Assembly (NCBI GenBank): GCA_963921825.1
Contig: OY997591.1
Span: 56,894,531-56,958,530 of the forward strand
Length of the DNA: 64,000 nt
Direction of reading: 5' to 3'
Source of the DNA: Erodium maritimum
Taxonomy: Eukaryota; Streptophyta; Magnoliopsida; Geraniales; Geraniaceae
Part shown: positions 49,011 through 59,136 of the stretch, in pieces
Layout of the letters: each line of letters begins with the position of its first letter
Position numbering within the stretch: the first letter of the stretch is position 1
Translations under genes and position numbers: made by a program
The notes under the pieces: generated by a model
The model's database searches: none
The model's input: the letters and a program-made list of their open reading frames with translations, nothing else
Told to the model about the DNA's origin: nothing

Positions 49011-49919
49011 CAAGTGTATGCGTCCTGCGGGAGCATTACCTTGGTTCCCTATGACATATGGTCCTTTGGAGACGTTTCCGAGAATCCCGACTATAAGCGC
49101 CCTCAGGGGTTGTCACTGGTGTTCTCGACGTTATACGTCTCTGTGATATCATGTGTCTCCTCTGGACCGAGGGAAAATCCGACATGACACAACGAGTATT
49201 GTGGATCGTAGGGTGGCGACTTCATGTCCCACGGCATTACTTGAGTGTCCTATCTTCTATTGATGATTTAAGAAATGCATTGATTCCCTTATGTTCCTTT
49301 GATTATTGTTGATTCTTTGAAAGTGTTGAACACTAGTTTTACTCCCGTATTTCAATATAATCTCGGTTCTTTATATTTTGAGACTCGAACTAAAATTGTG
49401 AAATCCTCTTTGTTAAAACTAAAAGGATGCCTTGGTTATGCTTTTTCCCTACTGAGCGTAAGCTCACCCCCATTTGTTATGACTGTTTTACAGGTTTGCG
49501 TGATGATTAGTGGACTCGAGGCTCGGGAGCTTTTAGGGTCCGGGTGCTTATCTTATAAAGACGTTGGGTCACATTTTTGTTGGTCATGAACCTTTAGTTA
49601 AACGGCTTTACTACGAATTTTATGAACCTTTTGTTAAAGGATTTATTATAAGTATTACTTGAGACACTTTTATTACATGAAAGATGGATGATTTCATCGT
49701 TTATCGATATTTTAGTGTTATTTTTGTTCTTCCTTAAGTCACGTCTCGAGTCCGGTCAAAACCGGATTTGGGGCGTGACAACACTTACCCAATCGCCACA
49801 CTTAGCGTGTGAGATCAACCTTTCTCAACAATTAACAATTACTCAATGTTCACACCCAAACCATATCTCAATAAGTTACCGAGTAAATACACACAGTAAA
49901 TCATTACCAATACACACCG

Positions 49920-50520
49920 GAACATACAACATTGGTCTAGATATCCTATACCGGAATCCTCCGTTGGTATAGATATCATACCAAAGCACACAGCATCAGG
50001 ATATACGTATATCAGAACACATAGCCTCGGTCAGGATATCCTATACCGGAATCCTCCATCGGTATAGGTATCCTACCGAAACACCCAGCCTCGGTCTAGA
50101 TATCCTATACCAGAATCCTCTATCGGTATAGGTATCATACCGGAACACACAGTATCGGTCACGATATACGTATATCAGAACACACAGTATCGGTCAGGAT
50201 ATCACACCGGAACACCTAGCATCGGGACACATCATACCGGAACACAAAGCATCGATCTAGATATCACCCCGGAACACCATCCTCCGCCTAGATATCATAT
50301 ACCGGAATCCTATGTCGGTATATATACCATATGGGAACACCTAGCCTCGGGTACCGCGCACCCGGAACACCTGTCTCGGCCTAGATATCCTATACCGGAA
50401 TCCTCCGTCGGTATAAATACCATACCGGAACACCTAGCCTCGGAACATATCGTGCTGGAACACACAGCATCGGCCACGATATCGGACCGGAACACCATCC
50501 TCGGCCTGGATATCCTACCA
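49920..50520. repeat. Minisatellite in outer LTR
   Basis: Repeats based on ATATCCTATACCGGAATCCT, CCGTCGGTATA and CCGGAACACCTAGCCTCGG recur at roughly 60 or 120 bp spacing, about eight times. Confidence 0.8.
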
Positions 50521-51120
50521 GTGTACACACATATAGGGTCTCAAACATGTCACAAGGCAATAGTTCACACTAACAGTCACACATTCTCATAGCTTATCAC
50601 GACCATTAATTAACAACAGAATGTACCACAGACCAAACATTACCAGCTACTAATCACAAACAGGCGCAATCATCATACAATCCTACAGGCACGACATGGC
50701 CCACATGTAATTCTACAACACAACAAGTCTCGCACCTACGGGCACGACATGGCCCGCAAGTGGTTCCATATTTTAAACGACTACCCTAGTTATTCACATC
50801 CTACATGTGATTCTACAATTTTCCGGTTACTTAAATCCTATATGCAATTCTAGTAACTTTCTGCATTTAAACCGATATTCGCTACTTTTCCTACCTCAAC
50901 CGCAATCCAATCTCGAACAACCACGAGCACCGCCTAATAGCCTCCTCCGCCGCGATCGGAAATAACGTCTAAGATCACAAAGTACACGATATTTAATAAT
51001 AATTCAAGGTTGGTTTAAAGAGAAAACAGTCGGACTAATCCCCAATGCGTTCGGTTAAAGATAACCTTCCTAATCACTCGAAAACAACCAAAATGGACCT
51101 AAAAGGTCCATTTCTGATCC

Positions 51121-51328
51121 ATCACGGAGTGGGTCACGGAGCCTTGACGGGATCCATAACGGTTTGGGTCACGGAACCGTGACGTGCACCGTCACGGTTA
51201 ACGTCACGGAACCGTGACGTGCACCGTCACGGTTAACGTCACGGAACCGTGACATGTGCCGTCACGGTCTCCGTCACGGAGCCGTGACGTGCTCCGTCAC
51301 GGTTCCCGTCACGGATCCGTGACGGGTC
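51121..51328. repeat. Palindromic GTCACGG/CCGTGAC array in outer LTR
   Basis: The longest example of this array: GTCACGGAACCGTGACGTG and CACCGTCACGGTTAACG alternate, and two 35-bp units are exact copies of each other. Confidence 0.9.
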
Positions 51329-53374
51329 TGGGCAGCCTCCTTCTTCTTCTTCCCTCAACTTCGTCCCCACGAATCCAAACCTCCAAAAATCCATTGTTAA
51401 CCTCCAAATTCAGTCCCAAAAACCCCAAAAATTCAATACCCAAAGTTGGGTTTCATCAAAACAACAAAACTCAATCCATTTCCAACACAATCCTCCTCTT
51501 TTCTCCACAAATCATCTATTTAAACATGAAGAACCTCAAACCCATAAAACCCAAGCTTATTTTATGCATTTTCTACAAAACCCACAACTAGGAAATCAAA
51601 AAAAGAGGGTTTTATTGAGTGCTCACCTTAGGAAGTGAAGAGGGGATGAGAAATATGGAGGAAATTGAGACTTTTGATGGTGGAATCAAGCAAAAACCTC
51701 TCCTTTCTTCCCTTCTTCTTCTCTTCTTCAATGGGAGCTCCTCTCTCTCTCTAGGTATTTTCGGCCAAGACACAAAATATGGGCTGAAATTGCTTCCCAT
51801 GTGGCCTTTAACCTAAATTAGAATTGTCTATATTGCCCCTTAGCCCCTTGTCCTTTAATGCCCAAAAATGGGGGTCAATTAGGTCTTTCCCTACCACTTT
51901 CTTCTCCTCCAAGACATCATGGACATGTGTCCATGTGGGGTCCATCTCCACTCACAATTATCCAAGCTCAATTAAATTAATCCGATAAAACCCCTAATTC
52001 GACCCCGTTTGACCCGAATTTGACTTTTTCGCAAAAATACATATTTGAAAGGAAACGACCCAACTAAGATAACCGTAACGACGGCTAAGCTTTTGGGTCC
52101 CGGAAATATCCCGAATGACTCTTAGAGTCGTTGGTTGACTTTTTTGGCGAAAAGTCAACTCTTCCCGATTTCCACCGGTTCGACCGGTGTCGACCGGGGC
52201 GGTTCTTACAGTAGCGGCTGGAAATACGCTCAATAACGCAAAGCCAAAAATCTAAATACCGCATCAGGTGTTTGTTTTGACTTGCGAGGTGATGAGTAGA
52301 GTACTTTCATGGAACTTGATCCCTCGCCGAAAGGCTGTACTCATAAAAAGGTATCGGGTAGACTCGTTCGATTCTGGGCCCAATGGGTTTCCTTCCCCCG
52401 TTGGGCCTTGGCCTCCGAGGATCAGGGTCAACATCCTCGTCGACGGAGCAAGGAGTCGGGAGCCTTTGTGTTTGACGGTTCAGGTAGTTACCGATGGGAA
52501 CAAATGAATGCTGAAACGTTGTGGAGAGAGTGGAAGGGCATTCCAAGAGCACTTCGAAAACAACTAGGGTGGGAGGCATAAGATCATTCGGTATTGAGGA
52601 GTCTTACTGTAGTAGATGGGAGCCAGGAGGAAAAACGAACATGATCAGTAGATCTTGGATCAGAGTCGGAGGTAGCCCGGTCCACATAAAGGCGACCACA
52701 TTTTTGGCCCACGAGGAGGCCGCCCTAACACAGACCCACGAGAAGGCAGTCATAGACAACGAGAATGGGGAGCATCCCGGCCCCGAGAGAAGGAGCCACC
52801 ATATTGGCCGACCTCGAGGGACGAGGAGGGGGAGAACCATAAACCCGCTAATCCCCCATCAGCAAGAGCACGTCAAGCGATAACTCCGGCTAGAGAGGGC
52901 CATATTCGACGAATTCGGACTCGAGAGACCATCTGATTGACCAAAAAACCAGATTTGGTCTCACCAGACCTCGGGCTGCTAGTTATGATGACGGGGGAGG
53001 ACAGAATAGGCGCTGCAACAATCGGTGGAGTTCGGCTTGAAGAGGAGACTGCAAGGCCCATCGGAGCACAAAGGTCCGACACGCTCTGAAACGACCAAAT
53101 CTCATCCTTTTCTAGCGAGGCCTTGCCTGAAGAGGTTGTGGAACTACCTACCATGACAGACCTGACTCCATCAGACAACAGCGAGATTGTTCTGGTACGG
53201 GGGGAGAAGGGACGGTGATGAGGAGAGGTGGAGAGAGAGGGGAAGTAAGGCGGCCAACGAAGAAGGTCGGAGGCGGAGGGGTGACGTGGATGGCGGCGGG
53301 GCTTGGGGTTGCTTTCGATATGTTCAGACGGTGGTGAAGCACTACTGCTGAAAGGGGTTTTACAGACGCATATG

Positions 53375-53920
53375 ATCCGTAGGGTATGTCACCATATCCG
53401 TCGGCATGGGTCTTCGCCTACGGATGCATCTGTCGGCCAGGATCCGTCGGCCATGTCTCGCCGGGGAACTTTTTGGAAGACGGCCAGTTGTGTCCGTCTG
53501 TGAGGATATATCCTCAGCTACGGATAATATCTGTAGGCCAGGTTGTCAACCTTACCTATGGATACTATCCGTAGGCCATGTTATAGGGTTTTCAGACGGA
53601 TTGTATCCGTAGGTGATGTTTTTTTCTTTTCCTACGGATACATGAACCACGGATATTATCCGTAAGTAAGGTGTCTCACTTGTCCTACTAATACCTTTGC
53701 CACGGATGGTATCTGTGGCCAAGGTTTTCAACTATACCTACGGATGGTATCCGTGGCCAGGGTGTGCTCCTTTACCTACGGATAGTATCCGTAGGTATAG
53801 TGTAAAGCCTTGGCCACGGATACCATCCGTAGGTATAGTACAAAACCTTGGCCACAGATGACATCTGTAACGTTGGTTTGTGTTTGTACCTACGGTTTGC
53901 ATCCGTAGGTGAAGTGTTAT
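53375..53920. repeat. CACTA subterminal palindromic repeats
   Basis: About ten copies of CCTACGGATNNNATCCGTAGG or its half (ACGGATGGTATCCGT, CCACGGATACCATCCG) occur at 40-70 bp spacing in both orientations. In maize Spm such subterminal repeats bind the TNPA protein; by analogy these are transposase-binding sites. Confidence 0.85.
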
Positions 53921-54149
53921 TTCCAGAACAAAAAAAAACATTTGAAATATGTTGCACCCAATCATGCATATACCCTAAAACTGGGTCGGGTGCCTGTGCA
54001 AACCTGTAAACTTGTATAAATTATTCTACAAACTGCATTGCATCCATAAAATAAAATTATTCCAACATCGTTCAAAGTCATGTAAATCTGTTTATACAAA
54101 CATATTTAAAAGTTTTAAAAACTAAATAAAAGTTTGGGGGGAAATGTTA

Positions 54150-54995
54150 CTACTCGGGGTTTGCTGGTGAAGAGGGTGGGCCAGAAGCTTGTTCAACTGC
54201 AGAGAGTGGGGCTGATGACGGTATTGTAAACGGCGTCGCTGTGGAAAGGACAGCAGCTTGCTGGGAGGCAACCATTTCAATCATTTGCTGAAACTTGGCA
54301 TCCATATCCTTGCGCTGCTCTTCCATCAGTTTGCGCTGCTCAACAATCATGGCTTGGCGTTGCTCCTCCAAACGTTGTGCGAACACGGCCTCTTGCTGCA
54401 CCATGCGGGTCCTCAACTCTTCTAGCTCCTCAGATGAGCTTGTAGACCGCGCACTGAAGCATTGACCGTCGTGCCTATCCCTCACAGTTGGGATGATGAC
54501 CGCATGAACGAAACCGGGTTGGAATCTACCCTTCTGAGGCTTCTTCACGATTTGCTGCATGATGGGTAGCTCTTCCTCCACAGTCAACGGTGTGTAGACG
54601 GTAGGGGATGAATCCTCACACTCGGTCATCCTTGACTCGCTCACCTTCTCCCGAGCCGCTTCCACAATGAGTTTGGCTTCTTCCTAATGAAAAATACAGC
54701 AAGAAGTTTGCATTAGACAAACATGTGGTAATATTGTATGAATTTATGCCATAAATAAAAAATATGTAATCTAAATATAATATTCTGCTCAAAAATTCAA
54801 GAAACTTACCACGCGTTTTACGTTGTGCTCGTTCTTGTCATTTTCCTTCGTGTAAGCCTCTATGTAAGCGTCAATGCTGGGAAGAAGGGATTTTCGCGCA
54901 AGCCAAAGTTTGGCCCGTTTCTTGAATGCCATACTACCCCCGTGGTGAGCGTGGACGTTCTTTTTCCGATTTGCAGTCCCACAATCGCTCAATAA
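54150..54995 (-). CDS. CACTA Transposase_24-type protein, last two exons
   Basis: Exon 54810-54995 (acceptor AG at 54996-54997; donor GTAAGT at 54804-54809) reads LLSDCGTANRKKNVHAHHGG, SMAFKKRAKLWL and SIDAYIEAYTKENDK; exon 54150-54683 continues EEAKLIVEAAREKVSESRMT, and ends in a long coiled coil (SSSEELEELRTRMVQQEAVF, then QRLEEQRQAMIVEQRKLMEE) and a Pro/Ser-rich tail. The N-R-K/A-x-x-x-H-x-G-S-x-x-F core followed by a C-terminal Glu/Gln-rich coiled coil is the plant Transposase_24 pattern found in CACTA elements. The upstream exons are missing from view, so the protein is partial; the two exons seen are open. Confidence 0.7.
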
Positions 54996-55009
54996 CTGCA
55001 ATTATGTGT

Positions 55010-55424
55010 TAGTTAGCATAACAAACATGTTAAAAACTCAAACATAAAACTGAAAATTATGAAACTAAACTATTATAAGGACGTTCTCTAGCTCTCTCGC
55101 GAACCACCCTAACCGGAGACAAAATCACGCTGATCTCTGTAATCGACGAGCCCAATGCACCGTGGCGTCTTCTCCGGCCAAGCACACGTCGTGAATCGCC
55201 ATCTCCGTGAGCACCTCCTCCTTGTTCGTCGTCCAGCCGTCGCCGAGCTTCCCGTCACCAGTATCGCAGATCCAGGGAGCCACCAGTTAGCCGTCTGTGC
55301 TTCTTCTTTTATCGGACCCAAATTCGCAACCATTGGTTTCACCGAAGTTAAATTATAGAAAGAGAACCTAAATTCAGAAAGATGATAAAGTCTGGCTAGT
55401 ATCTCGATTATGAAAAGAAAGATT
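55010..55424 (-). other. CACTA interior with GC-rich exon-like stretch
   Basis: 55100-55345 is GC-richer than its surroundings and on the minus strand reads GDGKLGDGWTTNKEEVLTEM and AIHDVCLAGEDATVHWARRL in one frame. It looks like part of a former exon of unknown origin, possibly a captured host-gene fragment, but I recognise no family. Confidence 0.3.
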
Positions 55425-56639
55425 CGTCTGGGTTTAACTTCGGTCTTCTCGGGCGAAGTCCCAGCCTGATTTTAACAAGTAAAACTTACAATCAGGTTCG
55501 GTACCAACTGCAACACTCCTCAAATTTTATCTGATTTAGGTCCTTTAGACAGTCCGAAGTCAAGGTATTTACCTGATTTTAAAACCAAAATATTAATTTA
55601 ATTAATTAATTACAACTGTTCTGACCCGGCCCGACCCGACTCCAGGCCCAAACTCGGTCCAGGCCCAAACCCGGTCCAGGCCCGGTCCGGACCCGGTTCC
55701 AGACCCGTCAGACCTGGTCCTGGCCCGAACTCGAAGTCGAACCTGGGCCCAAGGCCCAAGCCTTCAGGCCCACGCCCGGTTGACTGGATCTGCTCGAGCT
55801 GGAGAGGAGGACGGCGGTGACGAGGGTTTTAACTCCGGCAAGCTCTCCGGCCTCCTCACGGCGGTGGATGACGTCCGAAGCTCGGGAGAGGGAGAAGAAG
55901 CCGAAAAGAGGACGACCAAGAGCGTCTCTCACCCGATTCTGCTCTCTCGTCCTTGGCACGGCGAGAAACGAAGAGGGGAGCTCGCACGGGGTCGTCAACG
56001 GCGATGGCGACCGGCTCTGGTTCGCGTGACAGCGACGACGGCGGGTAGAGGAAGAAGGGTTAGGAGGGAGAGAAACCGGAGCTTCGGTGTTGCCCTTGCC
56101 GTCACTGGGTTCGGATACGGACCGAAGATTCGTGTCGGCGGCGTCGGTTTTGTGGAGAGAGGAGGGGGTTGTAGATCTGGGAAATAGAAGGGAAAGGAGG
56201 TGGGTTTGGTGCGTCTGGTGGTGAGGGTGTCAAAGGTGGAGGGGGTGTAGTCACGGTGAGGTTCGATTTGCGAGGAGGAGCGTCGCCGGCGAGCTGAATC
56301 GCGAGGTTGAGAAGGACGGGAGCGAGGGAGATCGAAGGAGGAAGAAGGCGCTCCTTCTCGGGAAGGGTGCGCTGAAATGGGAGAAGAGGTGAGGCGCGTT
56401 AGGTTTAGAGGAGGTGTGGGTCTGGGCCTGGCAACGTGGGCCGCGTGCGATGAGTGGCTGGGCCAGTTCTGGCTCGGCCCAAGCCCGAGCCTGGGCTGAC
56501 CCAGTGTCAAACCTTCTTCTTCTTTCTTTTTTTTTTGAAATTTCCTTTTGCTTCGCACTCGTTCCAAACATCCGACCCGCTTTCCAACCTCAAAGCTTTA
56601 AAGTCGGAAATTAAACTAATAATTTACCAGGTCTTTACA
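55425..56639 (-). repeat. 3' LTR of LARD-like element, truncated
   Basis: It is a copy of 60723-61937. Reading on the minus strand it starts at 56639 next to the purine tract and stops at 55425 with more than half of the LTR missing. Confidence 0.9.
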
Positions 56640-56657
56640 GTCTACCCCCCTTAAAAG
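56640..56657 (-). promoter_or_regulatory. Polypurine tract of LARD-like element
   Basis: The minus strand reads CTTTTAAGGGGGGTAGAC, immediately before the 3' LTR. Confidence 0.8.
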
Positions 56658-59120
56658 AATTTCGTCCCCAAAATTAAAACGAACGCGCTTCACTTAACCC
56701 TATCTCAGGGAACGTCCGATTAAAACTCCCAGTCTACTGCTCCTCTAGCACACGAGTAAACACTTACGTCCGTTAGTCGATACCGGGATCCTCCGTCGGG
56801 AGAGACGTCACACCGCCAAACGTAACAAGGTCAAGAAATCCCATACTGGAATCGTCCGTCGGTGTAAGTGTCAAACCGGAACACAACTCACGTCGCTGTT
56901 AAAACAGATCCAACACAACGACACCTCACCTTAGCCACCCTCTTCGCTTAACCAAGTATCGCGCACCCAACATACAAGAGAAAACCAAGTCCCGTTACTC
57001 GGACAATCGTCATCGGACTCCAAACGTGGTCATGCCCTGATCAACCACCCATAATAAAACCGGTAAGTAACACGTAACTCCACGAGTTCACAAGTCGAAT
57101 CACCCGCAGTACCACGAAACTGAAAACGCTACAAGTACCAGTCCCTTAAGCTCTGAACAGCTTGGATGCCTCGCGCGTACCTCATCCCTGCGCTTCCGTG
57201 TCAACTCTGCGCGGTTCTTAAATGTCCATGCTCACGCGACCCTTCAGTCGCTTCTCGAGCAACTCGGGACCACTCTGGTCACTATTACACCGCAAGTGTG
57301 CCTTGCTTGGGTAAATGCCGACCTACCATCTAACGCTTGTGCGCTGCCATAGTGTCACTGGCCTCAAAGCGTTGTGGTAGTCGTAGTCGGCGATTTGTTT
57401 CCGGATACCACGTGAGGTACTCCCACTTCTACCATACACTGCACACACTCGTCAAACCACAACGTACTCAGTCGGGATGTCAAGACGCCAGAACCACCTT
57501 AAGGTTCTACTCTTAGATTCCCACTTCTCCTCACGTGTAAGGAAAAACCGAAGGCTACGATACATGTGGGTTATGGGCCCACCACGCTTCCGCTGCGCTA
57601 CTCTGATCTCATCGTCACTCGGTCACCTCTCCTGACCGGGCTAAAGGCTTACTAGTGTTGTTGCGGCCCTCCGCCGTTCGGGCACTCGTCTCTAATGTCT
57701 CGGCTGTCGAAAGTGTAAACACACCGGCCTAAGCGACCTCGTTCCACTGTTATCGTTGTATCCACCATCTTAGAACTACAATCGATTCAACAGGTTGAGA
57801 ACTTGACCCCAAACTCCGGGCTCGGGACCCTCTCTCAAACTTCGTGCATCCAATCGCCTCGACGGCCACCAAAGCTTGTTTAAACGGTCCACCACGTCAC
57901 TCTGGCCTCGTACCTCAACTTTGATACTCCGTCCCGTTGCAGGCCGAGACCTGCTAGTGTTGCTCCTCCTAATCTCCCCAGTGGGAGTAACCCGGGCACT
58001 TGTGCCCCCAACGACTTGCCTCTCCTACCTCGAGGTGCCACAACGTAGGTACCCTCCACACGGGTAACGCCCACGTTGAGTTTCTTACCTTTAAAGAACG
58101 ACGCGCTTAACATAACTAACGTCACACACAGTCCACCACACTAGTAAATATAGTAATAGTATACTCAGTATAATATAATCACACAATAGCACACAGCAGA
58201 GAGGTTCGCATACTAGTGCGTCACACATATCATATATACAACACAGTGGAGTTACACAGTTTCACTTCCACAGCAAAATCACACTCAAGTCACACAGACT
58301 ACCACTTATACTTCAAGCAACCTTAAGATTTTCACCCAACACTTAGATTCAATTTCTTATCGCGTCCTCTTTCTAACAAAACATTAGTGTTGATCTTTCG
58401 TCGTTACAACCCGATTCAGGCGTCCCCGAATTACGTTGTAACCACTCGACATCCCTCCATTCACGTTTAGCTACAGTGGCCCCTATAGCTGAATCGTGAT
58501 GGTACATACACTTCAGTTTCTGCAGAAAATCGGGCATGACCCGTTCGTAAATTAAGTCAACCATCCGCTTATGCGGGACAACCAAACATCACATGTACAC
58601 AACACTCAATCACCAGTATAGCACACAACATATTATCTCAACTTTTACACTACGGTCCCAAAAATTTCACACTTACCACCTGGTCAAGTCCAAACTTGTA
58701 AAACAGTTCAATTCCACAATAACTACAACCACACCAGTTCACAAAAACAACCACAACACTTAGGCCGGACGTTTCACAAGTCAAACAACGGCCGATCAAA
58801 GCGGCACCCTACTACCGATCAATTCAACCATACACACACGTAATAACCAGTTCGAGCATCATTCGTTAACCAACCTCGATCTCAACCGATCGGCATCATG
58901 GATCCACTGAGGTGTACAACACACGACAATCAAGGTTCAAATCAGATACGGTAAAACTTAAACGACGCACTCAACACACGAGGCTCTCGTCGTTTCGACT
59001 CTACGCACAGGATATTTCTGACTCGCGTCACTGAGTGCTACGACTTGAACCACCTAACTCTACCCACCTAATTGACGTACGGTCCGAGGTTTGAAAAAAA
59101 AACATTTCAAATTGCAACCA
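56658..59120 (-). other. Interior of LARD-like element
   Basis: 2.5 kb of GC-rich, apparently non-coding DNA. The longest ORFs on the element's strand are 81 and 70 codons (57880-58125 and 58373-58585) and show no retroviral domain. GT-rich words (CACACAGCA) are frequent near 58130-58330. Confidence 0.6.
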
Positions 59121-59133
59121 GGCTCTGATACCA
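59121..59133 (-). promoter_or_regulatory. Primer-binding site (initiator tRNA-Met) of LARD-like element
   Basis: The minus strand reads TGGTATCAGAGCC three bases after the end of the 5' LTR. This fixes the orientation of the whole family. Confidence 0.9.
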
Positions 59134-59136
59134 AAT

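Larger units (their letters stand above)
46921..49780 (+). mobile_element. Inner solo LTR, 2,860 bp, with perfect duplication
   Basis: It runs TGTAAGAACCGCCCC...GGGGCGTGACA, flanked by ACACT at 46916-46920 and 49781-49785. It inserted inside, and opposite to, the outer solo LTR and so is the younger of the two. It holds the palindromic array at 47846-47943 and a minisatellite at 48740-49010. Confidence 0.92.
46467..52210 (-). mobile_element. Outer solo LTR, same family as 1-2540, split by inner solo LTR
   Basis: It starts TGTCACGCCCCAAATCC at 46467 and ends GGCGGTTCTTACA at 52210; the flanks GTAGT (46462-46466) and GTAGC (52211-52215) are a 5-bp duplication with one difference. Without the inner LTR the length is about 2.88 kb, close to the inner copy. 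There is no internal region, so it is a recombination product. Orientation is opposite to the inner one. Confidence 0.85.
46272..53339 (-). mobile_element. Tentative non-LTR remnant split by nested LTRs
   Basis: The minus strand of 46272-46466 ends TTAATCAAGTCTTTTACTAA followed by an A-rich tail, like plant L1 3' ends; 52216-53339 beyond the LTRs is GC-rich and, on the minus strand, resembles in composition the 5' part of the elements at 18751-20166 and 31793-33030. No reverse transcriptase is visible and no target duplication was found, so this is a composition-based guess. ORFs of 60-120 codons at 52220-53330 were not recognised. Confidence 0.3.
53340..55424 (-). mobile_element. CACTA (En/Spm) transposon, terminal part
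   Basis: The left terminus is CACTACTGCTGAAAGGGG at 53340. It is followed by a subterminal array of palindromic repeats (53375-53920) and then by minus-strand exons of a Transposase_24-type protein, the usual order at the 3' end of plant CACTA elements. The other terminus and the main TNP2 transposase are not found; the element is cut at 55424 by the LTR element that follows, or continues beyond 61938. Confidence 0.75.

Noticed and set aside
48828-49187. 119-codon Gly/Pro/Ala-repeat ORF (IIEPAGNG-type repeats)
   Set aside because: It is only the translation of a minisatellite in a solo LTR; not a structural protein gene.
52268-53178. Overlapping 75-120-codon ORFs on both strands as host genes
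   Set aside because: No recognised domain, several mutually exclusive frames, located in a stretch resembling the 5' part of non-LTR insertions.
55995-56567. 190-codon ORF on the minus strand, repeated exactly at 61293-61865
   Set aside because: It lies wholly within an LTR and is duplicated only because the LTR is; low-complexity Pro/Arg/Ser composition and no domain.
57876-58585. gag remnant in the interior of the LARD-like element
   Set aside because: Short ORFs exist on the right strand, but no zinc knuckle or other gag motif could be recognised.
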